Shown here: positions 47,175-59,888 of the stretch, in pieces | How positions within the stretch are numbered: position 1 is the stretch's first letter | Layout: every line of letters starts with the position of its first letter | Assembly: GCA_911728455.2 (NCBI GenBank) | Contig: OU452234.1 | Span: 10,267,531-10,331,530, forward strand | From: Marthasterias glacialis | Taxonomy: Eukaryota > Echinodermata > Asteroidea > Forcipulatida > Asteriidae | Direction: 5' to 3' | Length of the DNA stretch: 64,000 nucleotides | Translations under genes and position numbers: made by a program | Notes under the pieces: generated by a model | Seen by the model: only the letters and a program-made list of their open reading frames with translations | Databases searched by the model: none | What the model was told of the DNA's origin: nothing

Positions 47175-48602
47175 GTTTGATATGCTGGTGATTCGCGGTG
47201 AGATAAATGCAACAGGTAGCAGTCGGGCCTATGTGTAGTTGAGGTAAGCAGGCAAAATCTGATGGCGTATACCGGCCGGTAGGTCTTTTAAGCATGTTAA
47301 TCGAGTCGAAAACAAAACAAGCGTGGGAAATTGTAGACAAAAATAGCAGAACGGCGCATTGCACACTTTTTGATCGTATAATGTGTATCCGTTTCAGATG
47401 AGTGCACTGCTCAGTGCTGTGATTACCAACCAAGACAGGGTACCAGCAGGGAAAACATTTTTTTTTTTTTTTGGTCCGGTTTCATTTCTCTCATAACGTA
47501 TACAATACCTGTACATTGTACGGGCGTTCGGAGGATTGATTCCGTAAATTCCTCAAGTAAAGCCTCATACGCTTCCGGTGTGTGTTCTATCCATGTGCTT
47601 TGTTATGGGTAAAGGGTGTTACTCTCGAGATTTGATTATGTCATTTGGGTAATTCCCTCATTTAGTATGAATCAGACCGACCATTATAGCGATTTATAAG
47701 AAATGTATATACTTGCCAAGGATCCCAACTAGTTGATTGAGTTTCGCACAAAAAGGGACACACGGACGCTGTGATTTTTATTTATTTTATTATTATTATT
47801 TTTTTTTTACATTTGTTTTAAGAACATGACGATATCCTTATTTTAGTCCCCGAAATTTTCCATTCCGGATTTCTATTATCATATTATTTTTACTACAATT
47901 AATTATCATTTTTATTTCGTTATACGTGTGAAATAATAACATCTTAAACTGATCGTGGTCGGTAATAAGTTTCTAACGTGTACCCAGCACTCAGAATATG
48001 ATTGAAAAACTACTAAAGTGTAAAATGGATCAAACTGTAAAATGGATAAATCAAGCTCAACTTTCAAATGCTGGTTTTGAACATTTATTTATTGTCCACA
48101 TAAAATATTACAAATGGAAAATGAAGTGATTCTCATAGATTATTTCTTCAAAACAAACGTCAAGACGTTTGGTGTTCTACTACTATATAAGAATTAAAAT
48201 CTTAATCTCTGAGCTTTTAAACTAAATCAATCAGCCGCATAAATAGTTTCACCAAACTGCTGTTTTGGTGTTTGTTGTCGCCCACCTTGAGGCGTAAACG
48301 CACTGTTCTGACCCGTATCTATACGTGCAAACCCTTGCCCTTTCTTTTTATTAGGGAGTACATCTAATCGGCCTCTGGAGGATGAATTTAAACACCATTC
48401 TTTGCTTTCCAATAAGCAAAAATATGTCCAAACTGTAGGCAGTTAATTAATTATATTTTTTATTTATATTAGCACTCTGATATAAACTTTATCACCAGTA
48501 AGTTTTGTAATTATTGATATCATTATTTTTTTTTCTCTCTCTCAATGGCTGGGAAATACAACAAAACCCAAACCATCTCACATAAACACGATTTATATTA
48601 CC

Positions 48603-48735
48603 AGGGCCTGATTTCATAGAACATTGTTTACCTTAAAGTTAGAATTGCTTATGGCCCAAAGAACCACGGACTCTACAGCGCTGCTTTATGCTCAGAAATT
48701 AAGTGGTAAGCAGTGCAATAAAAGTGGGCCTCTGA
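48603..48735. mobile_element. Worn fold-back fragment, GGGCCCAATTTCAT-like family
   Basis: GGGCCTGATTTCATAGAAC at the left and a GTAAGCAGTGC / GTGGGCC string at the right recall the longer family member at 59208-59404. The inner pairing is weak. Confidence 0.35.
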
Positions 48736-48736
48736 C

Positions 48737-48861
48737 AGATAGTATAGATAGTTCCTGTGACGCCATCTTTACGAGCAGCTTGGGATTTGATCAAACTTAA
48801 TCGAATATATTGATAGTTCCCACTTGACGTCACACAGTGTAAATTCGGCCATCTTTACCGG

Positions 48862-48893
<32 letters not shown>

Positions 48894-49053
48894 CCACGAA
48901 CAACTTCGCGTTAATGCGTGAAAGGCCGCGTTCCGCAGGCCGGAAGATTGATCAAATCCCTAGCATGATTGGTCGGTAGATAAGTTTGAACCACTGACGC
49001 AGCTCAAAATCTGCTTGTAAAGATGGTGTCACAGGAACTATCTATACTATCTG
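48737..49053. mobile_element. MITE with about 40-bp terminal inverted repeats
   Basis: The left end begins CAGATAGTATAGATAGTTCC and runs through TGTGACGCCATCTTTAC. The right end is its complement with one substitution (TGTGACACCATCTTTAC on the minus strand). A long T homopolymer (about 48867-48892) lies in the middle. No clear target duplication was found. Confidence 0.75.
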
Positions 49054-49739
49054 GTTCTTGCTCCATGGATAAACTTGGCATTATTGTCACAAGTAATCCA
49101 TTTTCTGTCCATAATTGTATAAATCGACGATTCATTTTCGGGGAAAAGAAGAAAGTTGAACTTTTCGGGAAAAGAGTCAGTGATAATTGTGAAAAGGCCT
49201 GTTGTGGATTTCTTATATGAAGCGGTTTACTGTGGTTTTTAACTACCGAATTTAATAGACCTGTTATTAAGCAGACATGAAACAGTCGTTTCATTTTGGG
49301 TTGTTTGTCTACCGATCAAATTAATGTGATAGCCTGTCAAATTGGGCGAAGTGGGTAGTCTGCAGTGGATTTAAAGTCACCAACAGGGCGTACCTTTTGA
49401 AAACTTGCAATGACGTAAAATCGTTAAAATTATGAAAAAATTCTGACGCAATCCATTTAGTATCTGTATCTATGCCAACCTACTAATCAGAAGAAAACAA
49501 AAACACAACAAAAAATAAACTGTTGTTTTACTGAGAATTTTTGTTATTTGATAAGCAGGATGGGTAGTTTTACACGCACGTTCCCTTTATAGGCGGATAT
49601 TTATAATAATTCACATAGAATTGCGGTCAATAATTAACGTTTTTATTATCAGTACCCAAAGGTCACCGTGGTCCCAAACTGCTTTACACGACGGGCTACA
49701 AATGAGTACGGGGCTCCAGAAGTACCATATCCAACTAAC

Positions 49740-51205
49740 CAGATAATCATCTCACCCGTGCCGAGTCGGCTTACTGAATCTGATGTCGACTTGTCCAGAT
49801 ATTATATTTCACCAAGACGTCTTTCTGGACCAAAGAAGTCGAATTACCCCGATAATATATCTCACCAAGACGACTTACTCAAACTGATATGGTAGTAAGT
49901 CGGCTAGTCTGGTTCCCTGACCAAAGTTTCCTTGACGACTCTTGTTGAAAATATTCATCACTAAGTCTTGTCATCAACGGTGGACGATGTCATTGGATGA
50001 TGACGGGCTTTGTTTACTTTCGAAAAGCCTGGGATAATCAGTTTGTAATAATGTTACAAATATATTAAAGTATAGTGTTGAATTTGTTGGGGGAAGAAAA
50101 ATAAAAACAATAATGGGATGTGTCTGCAAAATTTTTGAATTTTTATCAACAAAAGAAATGTCCGACCATCAACGACACTGTCCGAATGTTGACGAAAACG
50201 AGTTATGAGCATTTCGGATATTTTCGGAAAAGGGGGAATTCCTCCTTTTTTTGTCACGTGACATTTGGGTGATGCCTGACCCTAAAATCGACTGAGAATA
50301 GTCGGAGATTTTGGGGTCTGGGAACCATACTACAAGTTGGCATTCTTTGGTTCAATCTACGGAGTTCCACGAGTGCCAAACCTACAGACGCTTAAAAAGC
50401 CATCCTCGTTTCAAGTTACTGAGGTAGTTTATCATAGAAAGATTGAATATCAAGATAATTATATCAGGAATAAGTCTCCCCACGTTGATTGTTACATCTT
50501 TCCAAGATAATTGTTCCATCTTTTCAAGTAACAACATTTCGGTATTTCATCTTTCCGTGATCAATTACTTCAGTGACTCAGAAATGCGGATGGTCACTTA
50601 AAGCTTCCGTACAATCCACTTAACCAGAAAACGACATAATAATATTTATCTTGCCAAGTCGACACAATACAACGAAAAAGACGACTCATGATAATTTGTA
50701 TCCTCAATACGACTTACTGGAACTAAGAAGTCGACTTATCCTATAAATTCATCTTGCCAAGACGACTTCCTAAAAAGAAGAAGTCAACTAATGTCATGAT
50801 GGTTCTTGGGGAAACAACAGCCGGTGTAATCCCAAACGTATACGACAGGAAAATTAACAGTCGACTTTTTCAATTATCATGATATTTCGTCTTCTTAGTT
50901 TCAATAAGTCGTATTGAGGATATGAATAATCAGAAAGGGTCGTCTGTTTTCGTAGTTTTATGTCGACTTGTCAAGATAGATGTTGTTTTCTGAATAAGTT
51001 GTATGGCACTCGTGGAGCTCCGTAGTTTGAACCAACGAATGTCGACTTACTACCATATCAGTTTCAGTAAGCCGTCTTGGTGAGATTTTAAAACTATTGG
51101 GACAGGTCGACTTCTTTGGTTCAGAAAGACGTCTTGGTGATATTTAATATTTTGCAAGTCGACATCCTACTTTCCGTAAGTCGACTCGGCAAGATTAAAT
51201 TAACT
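49740..51205. mobile_element. Large fold-back element, nearly full-length inverted repeat
   Basis: Left-arm segments pair with right-arm segments in reversed order: about 49760-49904 with 51042-51190, 50342-50383 with 51000-51041, and 50626-50757 with 50868-50998. Diagnostic matches include CTGATATGGTAGTAAGTCG (left) with its complement near 51042-51062, and CCACGAGTGCC near 50372 with GGCACTCGTGG near 51003. The left arm carries two extra blocks: a nested element (49905-50333) and about 240 bp at 50384-50625 that has no partner. There is no coding capacity. The outer ends and any target duplication are not resolved. Confidence 0.75.
49905..50333. mobile_element. Nested MITE inside the fold-back arm
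   Basis: The left end TAGTCTGGTTCCCTGACC and the right end, read on the minus strand, TAGTATGGTTCCCAGACC are inverted with two mismatches. The flanks AAGTCGGC (49897-49904) and AAGTTGGC (50334-50341) look like an 8-bp target duplication. The uninterrupted opposite arm shows the pre-insertion sequence (AAGTCGACATTCG on the minus strand), which confirms the insertion. Confidence 0.75.
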
Positions 51206-51499
51206 CGATATCAGGATAAGTAGCATGAATGAGGAATACCAAAAGATTTGCTCAAGGGGTCGAGATCAATATACTTTTAGCTGCCACCATTTTGTCGTGC
51301 TCCCTATTTGCTGAATCAACTCTGTATAGAGTAATATTGCAAAAAAGGTGGAGCCAGACTATGCTGTTTCACCTTCAGCCTCGTTTTAATTACATCTGTT
51401 TCAATAGAAGATTGTCCTTGTACGGTTAAGAGTTCGGCGATATTCAATTTCTACCGGGGGGTAATCTCAATGCCCAAGAAATTGTGTCTGATCAAAATT

Positions 51500-51720
51500 A
51501 GTAATAGGGTGTGGGTTCAATTCCCGGTCGTGACACTTGGTGTCGTTTAGCAAGATACTTAACTATAATTGCTCCTCTTCACCCAGGAATATTAATGGGT
51601 ACCTTCGAGGGTAGAGGTTGATATTGTGTTCGAAAAAGCCTTGAAAATGCGAAGACGGACGGTCCGGGAATGAGACTGTTATCCTAGTCCCTCCGTGATG
51701 CTTTTCTCTCTATGTTACCG
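51500..51720 (+). mobile_element. tRNA-derived SINE fragment
   Basis: A B-box-like string GGGTTCAATTCCCGG is followed by CGTGACACTTGGTGTC, AGCAAGATACTTAACTATAA, TTGCTC and ATTAATGGGTACC. That order is typical of tRNA-derived SINEs of aquatic animals. The A-box half is worn. Confidence 0.5.
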
Positions 51721-51755
51721 AAAGTGAGGCTTGACAGGGATTAAAATATAGTCTG

Positions 51756-52168
51756 CAGTGGCTCAACTAAGGCGGGGCAACACTGTGGGCACGTCCACCC
51801 CCACTGATGTCCGTGCCCTCCCCCCCCCCCCCACACACACACACACCGTACCCCAATTTGGAATATGGACTTTTGAGATTAAAACTTATCAGACTAAAGT
51901 CTTACATTTTTAAAAGCTTTGTAGTCATTTCAAAACATTTAAAACTTTTATTTCATTTACACGTATTTGTTTTAACCTCCAGGTCGGATTAATTTAGAAT
52001 TAAAAAAAAAAATAGAAAACTGCATGACAAGAGCGATGAAAGGGGCTGTAGTTGGAAAATACAAACGGAAATACAGTTTTAATTGGCCAAAATTGCCCCC
52101 CCCCCCCCCCCCATCAACGAAAGAAAAAAAATATCGCTATAAAATTTTACCCTATAGTTTCGCAGTTG
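51756..52168 (+). mobile_element. hAT-type MITE, complete, 8-bp TSD
   Basis: A second complete member of the family at 21403-21777. It starts CAGTGGCTCAACTAAGG, has the same G/C-rich ends, the TTTTGAGATTAAAA string and the GGAAAATACAAACGGAAA string, and ends TTTCGCAGTTG. It is flanked by a perfect duplication ATAGTCTG at 51748-51755 and 52169-52176. No transposase is present. Confidence 0.88.
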
Positions 52169-53169
52169 ATAGTCTGGTTCACTTCCTGAAAAGAATGACA
52201 GGTACAAAGGCCACCTGAGTATCCAGGAAACCTTACAAAACTGGCCCTGTATGTATATTAAAAACAGTTCTACTGTTGGAACCGGTGACAATAAATGCTG
52301 CATTGGGATTAAATCAGAGGCTAAATTTGAAAAAATCACGAAGGGGAAGTCGCCGGGGAAAATACCTGATAGAGAAAGGACTGGGACTGAAGTTGGACGG
52401 CGGAATAGTGTTGAGAAAATCAATGGAAATGGGAAATGAGTAAAAAAAAAATTAATACTATACGGAAACGAGAACAATAACAGGGAGATCATCGCGTTTA
52501 ACCGCATGAAACAAACCCCATGTGATATGCAGGAAAGAAACGGTTCTTTGACAGGGAGGGTTGGAAGACAAACACGGGGATTTCAACACCATGATGGGTA
52601 AGGTTGGGGGAAATGGGCGAGACAGTGGTTTATGCAATCAGGAAATCACGAGGGTGAGACTTTCACGCGTGAGATTTCGTAAACAACACGTGAACACCGA
52701 AGTCGCTACGAAGTAAAAGAAGAGTGGAATTTTACAGGATCCTCTGCTGGCGAAGAAATGATTCCAAGGTTGAAAAGGACGGAGTACAGTGGTGCAAGTT
52801 ATGAAATGATCTTTCAGGAGTTATTATACTGTACATATTGTCTGACTGCTAAGTACGCTCAGTAGTGACAATTCGGACGAAAACAGCATTAAACAATACT
52901 TTTTTACTTATATGAATGAACGCTGAGATGCTATACCATTATCGACTACTTTGAACTTTCACAAGCTGGGTCCAATTATAATTCGTCAATAATTATAATT
53001 CGTCAATTAGTAACTTTCTAATTCTTTGAAATTTTGCTCATTTTAAGAAAGCGCAAATTGAAAAAAAAAAAAATTAAATGCGCAATTATAAAAATGCGCA
53101 AAAATTACAAATGAAAAATCAAAACAATTATTATTATCGTGTGTCTCCTCTGAGGGAAATGATGCAGGG

Positions 53170-53275
53170 GGATCATTGCGTCGTGTGCCCGGTAAAAGGA
53201 TGTAAGGACAAGTTCCCGGTATTTAAGGGCGTAAGCAAATGATGTGAAATTTTGTGTTTCAAGAAAACTGAACAG
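53170..53275. repeat. Dispersed repeat, partner of 26005-26105
   Basis: An inverted copy of the family described at 26005-26105. It shares GTGTGCCCGGTAAAAGGATG and TGATGTGAAATTTTGTGTTT. Confidence 0.55.
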
Positions 53276-56200
53276 GAAAGTTTGGATCTGTTTTTTTGCC
53301 ATTCAAAAGTTATTATAGGAAGGTTAAATTCTACGTGGGAATGGGAAAACATGTCTATGGGTTAATTCTAGCAACAAAAATGTTACAATAATGCTATATT
53401 TTTCATGTTAGGGGTCATTTTATTGCTTACGTCCTAACGGGACGAAGACTTTTATGTGGCTGGTAAAAGTGCGTAAGGCCTTGCGCCCCGGACCCCAAAA
53501 GAAATGTTGCCTATAATAAACTCCAACAGTAGGGGATTTGTCCCGAGTCCAAAGTATTCAAAGTGTGAATTTTAAAATTAAACGTCCTTTTTCAGGTCCT
53601 TGACTTGACGGTCCTCCTTAGCCCTGAAAATACATAAAACCGCAGAACGTCACAGGGGATTCACCCAAAAAAAAAACAGTTTCCAAAGCTTGCATTTCGA
53701 ATCGAAAGCTTGCGTTTTGAGTCGGCTAATGATCGGCATCTGAGGGCCATTTTTAACCTAAAAAACCTCATGAATGCTCAGAGGCTATGCCCCCCGAACC
53801 CCAACATGTTGGTGAGTCCCATATTATTATTGTGCTTTTACTTTGATGATGTCAGTCGGCAAATCAAATTTAGGCTTCCACACCCCCCGAAAGAAAGTGC
53901 CTTCGCTACGTCGCTGCGTTTGACTGTAAAGTATACAGTAATGAATCTCATAGATATAGAACACTGATTGACCATCTACTTATCTACTACATGTATATTA
54001 TGACAATCTACTACGTGGCATATATGTATAATAATTTTATCCTATTTGCAGCCCGTGTCTGCTGCTTGCAGAGTTACAAACAAGAGATCAAAACTCCGTT
54101 AATGAGAATTTGCTCTAGAAAACTAAGCAACCAAGTGTATGACATTGCTTTAAACATGTATTAGGTTGGATAATTAATTTTGTTTTTTAAATGATGGATC
54201 GTTACTTGCTGTCTGTTGATACGCAGATGTCACATTCTGCCTACACAATGAGTTATATAACACTGCACATCACTGCCATACCCTTCCGCTCAGAAGACGT
54301 AATAGTTCTTAAAAAATCATTTTTGTACTAATTCGCTACCCCGTTCAACTACACAAAAACACATTCCCAACAGCAAAATTGTTCCTAGACCCCCCCCTCC
54401 CACCCTCAAAAGAGGAGGGGCATCTGCTTTGCCCCTCACCAAAGGCATTTATATTAAACACAAAACACCTTGCTTAATTATGATTAAAGAAAAGTAACGG
54501 TTATAAATAATAAGTAAAATATCATTATCAAATATAAAACGACAGAACAAAAATCCTAATCGAAACCCAATTTTTCGTTTAGCTAGACAATGAATACTAC
54601 AAAGACAGGTATAAAAATGCTAATGGGATCATGATGGCGTAGATTGCCTTTTCTAATTGCCTGTTTAGATTGGTCGTGTTTTTTATACTGAATGTATACA
54701 AATGTATATTTTCCCTAACTGGTATATTATATTTATGTTTTCTGTATTTTGATATTCGTATTTTGTATCTGGATAATTGGAGGTTTTATTGGGTCTGAAA
54801 CATCTACGATGATTTTTTTTTCTTTCTTTCTTTTATTTTTTGCCTTGACCAGGACCATTTAAATGTATTGATAGTCTTTTTATTTCCAAATAATATATAA
54901 AATAAATAAAATGAATAAATTGTGGTTGTTTCCCTGAATCCTATCCTTGCGGACGTAAGTACAAACACTTACTCGCCTGTTTACATGTTGATTTAGTATG
55001 TTTTGGGTCCCTAACTTTAGGCATTTCCTCCCTCGATCCGTAATTGTAAATTCAATCTTCTCTGGGTTTCGTCATTAAAAACCTACTTCACTTCAAACGT
55101 AGTCCCCGCAGTTTCAGTTCTAGAAGTTTTCGCGAGTACTGACCACCAGGTAATCGTAAAGTTGGAATAATTTCCCCTCGCCCCTTGACGCCCGCCTTTC
55201 CCTTCCCTCATTGACGTCATCGCTGCATCTTCTCATCACCGGGTATCAAATTATGTCATTGTTTTTTGTAACCATTATCTATAATGATAGCGACTATACC
55301 CCCAACGCTCCCCGTCTTGCAAAGGCAATAATCCTCCTCAGTTTCGCTGTATAAGATGGCTAACCCACGCCGCCTGGGGCGTGCGTCAACACGCTGATTA
55401 CGTCAAAGCTTTTCGACGGATACGAAGACCAGGAGAGATCGTCTGAGAACGGGAAATCCCTCCCCGTTTGAGGAAACTACTAAATCTGCTCTAAAGCGTA
55501 GGTTACACTTTCAGTAGAAACTACAAAAAAAATCCTGATCCACTTCGCAGGTGATTGTGGATCGTTCTCCTAATGACCAGGCAATGACGTCACAATCGAG
55601 GTAAACGGCAGACAAAACATGTACACAACAAGGAAGAGGTTTATGGGTTTGTGGAAGAGGTTGTAGTTTAATGTCACTGTGTTATGCCATGTGAACGACA
55701 CGTGAGGCAATGAAAGGATTTATGATGGATTTACTTGACTTCCCTAAAGGGAAGTAACTGTTAAAAGGCGTTTATCCTTAACGGCATGATTTATTAAGGT
55801 GCAGCATTCTTCCCCCTCCACATTAAACTTGAACTCAAAAGAGCCTCACTCCTTTTTGTTGGAAGATAATTAGGGGTTTTTTCCTTCGTTTTTTTTTATA
55901 CCACTATGCATTTACCGATGGCATGATCTCTTAAATAATTAGATTGAAAATCACTCTTTTTGATTGAGGCCGGGGACAAATCTTTTGCAGTTTGTCCTTG
56001 ATTATAGCAAGTCTGTGGCTGTGCATGGAAAGATGAACTCTCACCCAGAAATTGCACGCGCGCGCGCTTGCAGTCAAATCACAAAGGTTGCCGTCTTTGT
56101 CAAACTGTGATGTGACCGACGGCGGCCACGCGCGCGTAGTAACTGGGTTATTCCATTTACTGCTATAATCCTGACGACACAGCCCCTTTAATTAACATGT

Positions 56201-56464
56201 GATGTGCCTACACCTCGGATGATAGGCTATTTACAGGTCTTCATTTTTTTTTTAGAAAGCCATGAAAACCACGAATAAAAATATTTTCATTATAAAATAA
56301 ATGCCGGCCAATCGTTTCCGGGTTGAAAACTTTCAGGGTGACATTAACATTAAACTTACGAAAATTTAGCACATCATGTTTGCACTTCTCCCTCTGATGA
56401 CACGAACCCATTCAGTGACAAATAAATGGATGTAATAACCTCCCCACTCCTCTTCCAACTCTCT

Positions 56465-56690
56465 GAAATATAAAAGAGTGGAAATCCACTCGTTTTGTCC
56501 GCTATACTTCTCTTGCAAAGACCCATCATGGCCGACAACTCTTTGTATAGTGAAAGACGGGGGGTCGATTGAAATCAGAGTGAAGTTCGCTCCAGTTTTA
56601 CTCAAAAAGGGAGGACGTACAGTGAGTTTCACTCTTAAAAGATACAAACTGACACCACTGGGGCGAGAGAGTAAAATGTTCACTGTTTTT
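56465..56690 (-). mobile_element. Diverged copy of the TTGTCCGCCAT-hairpin element
   Basis: On the minus strand this matches 28815-29030, with CTCTCGCCCCAGTGGTGTCA, then TTTTGAGTAAAACTGGAGCG, then TTGTCGGCCATGATGGGTCT. The open frames here on both strands are therefore repeat-derived, not genes. Confidence 0.65.
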
Positions 56691-57589
56691 TTTTTACATT
56701 TAGAGAGAACACTGGCCCACCGACCTCGTCCCAGACCGTGTCCACACCGTTCCACATTCAAAGACTTGTACATGCAGAACACATCATCCAGAAGTTCCGC
56801 ACAAGATAATGTGGCTGATCAATCAATCAATCACTCATGCTAGATTCAGGGACTTCCTCACCACCGTATCGAGAGAGTGTCTCCAGGGGACAATTTTAAG
56901 GTCTAAGTACCCTGTCTGGTCTCCTCATGCCTAAGTGTCGTACAGAGAGGTACAAGATGTCCGCGATTCCATACATTGTTCGCCGTTTGTCCTGGACTGA
57001 ATTGTTTTCCAGAGAGTACCACATACCCTTTGATGAACCTTTTTATTTCTTTGTTTTGAATCATTATTGTCAGAAGTACCATACACATGTAGTTAAACTA
57101 TGTCTCTAGAGCTTTTTTAAAGTGTGGTTTTACTGTCTTACACAACATTTGCTCGTATCATGTCTTTTCAGAGACCTTGAAAATCTTCTTTTGTGCTTTT
57201 TTTTGTATAATTTTTTCAAAACACCATCCGTATCTGCCATGTTTTATCAGTGACCTTTTAAAATTTCCTTTGGAATTTGTTGTTGTCTTCAGCACCACAT
57301 CCACCAGTTTTTAAACAATTTCTTTTAAGCTCTTTTTTGTTGGGGGGGGGGGTCTAAGACAAAGAGAAAGGGGGAAAAAGTTGCATTTGCCATTTCTCTT
57401 GCAGGACCTTTTTGATTTTTATAGCTTTTGATTTATTATTGTCAAAACTCTTTTATATGTGTGTTTTTTTCCTAGCCCCTTTTAAAACATGTCTGCGTGT
57501 TTTGTTGTAAATTTTGTGGTTGATGTCGAGTAATTCTTAATATTATACATTTTGATCTACATGAACAAGTTCTGTTTAATGTACTTTTC

Positions 57590-58024
57590 GGCCTGCTTGG
57601 CCTGCTTACGGTTAGCAGCGCTATACACTGGAAATAGCACAGAAAGCACAAAATCGGCCGTTAAGCAAGGTTAGGCTCAGGGCCCAAGATATAAATCTGC
57701 CTTTACCGGTAAGCAAATTCTTGTGCAGCTTTTTAGAACAGAAAAACATGCGTCAGCAAAAGTGTATTTTTCATAAATGATCGGAAACTAACTCGACAGC
57801 CCGTGTGCTCGTTTAGTGGATTTGCATTGATTAACCGCAAGCAAGCTGGCGAGCCTTTTGCTTTGCTAATACGTCGAGTCTCCTCCGTCATTAACAGATA
57901 GCGTTGTAGAACGCAATTCTCCCTTCAGAGGCACCGTACGTAGACAATCATGAAATAGAAATTCTGCTAATGGCTTCTCCGTAAGCAGAAAACGTCTGCT
58001 TACAGGCTTTGTGAAATTGGGCCC
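57590..58024. mobile_element. Worn repeat of the GGGCCCAATTTCA family
   Basis: The right end TTTGTGAAATTGGGCCC matches the family terminus. Several GCTTAC/GTAAGC strings are scattered inside. The left boundary is uncertain and a further fragment (GGGCGCAATTTCATAACACC) begins near 58083. Confidence 0.35.
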
Positions 58025-59070
58025 TTAACATCTAATTTTCGACCCAGTCAATAAACACTGACAAGCTCTCAGGCTTCGAGAGGGCGCAATTTCATAACAC
58101 CGTTTACCGGTAAGCACATTAAACTAAACCAGCTTACTAAACCAGCCAAACATGCGTAACACCACATAATGTACTGTCCCCCATAGCAACATCAGTTTCT
58201 TGGTACCTAGACGTCTAGGCACAATACGGGGTGTTATAAAACAAACGATTGACTGCATGCATGCTTTTACTAGAACTATGGTTAAAACTACCACTTCCTC
58301 TGTAATCCACGGCTCGTCCCCCCTCGGCTTCGCCTCGAGAAAGTAGATTGCTCCGGGGATCACCTCGGGGTTGTACTTTTACCCATAGTACTCGAAGCAG
58401 TCAATATGTGTATACTACATCATGTGCTTTGATAAAGAATTACACTTTTCTTAAAGGACTCAATTCTAATCGAGTGTTCTTGATTTAAAGAAATATTTAT
58501 TAAGCGATATTACAAATTGTGTATATTGTTGATGGGAAGAATAATATTCAATCGAATGCCATAGTTTTCCAAGATCGTAATCATAAGGGTTAGGCCTATC
58601 GTTGTTTTTTGCAAGAGTATTATTCAATCGGTTCATGTTGTCAATAAATACTATAAAATCACGTTGATGATAACTGGGTATTGTGGGACAGTGACCGCGC
58701 TGCGATGAATGGCCGGTTCGGGAAACTTGCCGGTGGAGGGCGACATTGCAGTTCGGCGTATAGAAAGTTGTGTTTGGGGCTCTATATCTTTGCCAGTGTG
58801 GCCTTTCAAAGTACTCATCGCTGTACGCTCTGATCTGACAGTTGTTGGCAGAAGGAAAACAGATTTCGAGCTCTTGGACTTAATATAAAGGACAAAGGAC
58901 GACACATTTTACTAGAAGTGTAATTTGAGAGGCACAGTGACACAGGACATTGTAACAACTTCTGAGGGTTTGTTTTCTTGAAGAAAAATTATGTAAACGT
59001 GTAAAGGTTAAACCTTTGCTGCATGCTGTATGGTTAAACGTCAGTATTTTGAATGCGTTTATTAATACCT

Positions 59071-59205
59071 GGGCCAATTTCGTGGCGCTGGTGACCAAAG
59101 ACTTCTGTGCTCACGGCGTCCTGTAAAGCGAGTACTCCTATGGGTCGTTGCAGGGCGTGAGCTCAGAATACCGCGGTAACTTCAGTGCCGTGAAATTAGT
59201 GGGTC
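59071..59205. mobile_element. Small fold-back MITE, GGGCCAATTTCATGGC family
   Basis: The left end GGGCCAATTTCGTGGCGCTGG is matched by CAGTGCCGTGAAATTAGTGG at the right. The inner arms GCTCACGGCGTCCTG and CAGGGCGTGAGC pair. It directly abuts the element at 59208. Confidence 0.6.
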
Positions 59206-59207
59206 GT

Positions 59208-59404
59208 GGGCCCAATTTCATAGAGCTGCTTAAACACAAAAAGTATCTATAAGCACAAAACAATTATGCTTACCTGAATATGTTTACCAGCCAAAAATGT
59301 CATGTCACATGTACCATTTGTGACTGGTATAGCCTGCTCATTTTTGCTTAGCAGAAAAATCTTAAGCAAAATTATGTGCCAAGCTGCTTGATGAAATTGG
59401 GCCC
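59208..59404. mobile_element. Fold-back MITE with GGGCCCAATTTCAT ends
   Basis: The left end GGGCCCAATTTCATAGAGCT is the near-exact complement of the right end (AGCTGCTTGATGAAATTGGG followed by CCC). The inner pairs CTTAAACA/CTTAAGCA and TGTCA/TGACA continue the fold. It is 197 bp and non-coding. Confidence 0.75.
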
Positions 59405-59888
59405 AGGTATGATTCTAGCATTCTGCTGTTTTTACTTTATATATTTCGGTAAAGCCCGGCCAAATTGACTCGTGTGCCGCCCGTATAGAATTCCCTTTTT
59501 ACATTACGGCCTGTGGTTGAAATTTGACCTTGCATCCATTTTGTTTATTATGCATATAAAAGTATTGTAGAGTGATCAACTTGGATCTCTTTGTTTTGAA
59601 AATCAAGCCACGGTTTGGCAAGCTGTCGGGGGCGCGGCAAATTCTGACTGAACGCAGCTTTCATTAGGGCCGGCCCCTCTTGCTGTAGCGATGCCATTAA
59701 ATAAAAAAAAAATCTCATCTCGACATCGTAGTTTGGTGCGGGATACTATAGGCCCTACGTGTAATATAATCTATTTTTTGAAGAAATGTTGGTTCTATTC
59801 TGAAAAGAAAAAGTGGACAACTCTCGACGTTTCAAAAAGTTTAGTGCTGTGTTTCGGCCCTACGTCTTCAGGAAGATGACGTGTTCGC

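Noticed and set aside
56366..56843. Two overlapping frames on opposite strands, each over 120 codons
   Set aside because: They overlap a diverged copy of the dispersed hairpin element also found at 28815-29030, and neither has a recognisable domain.
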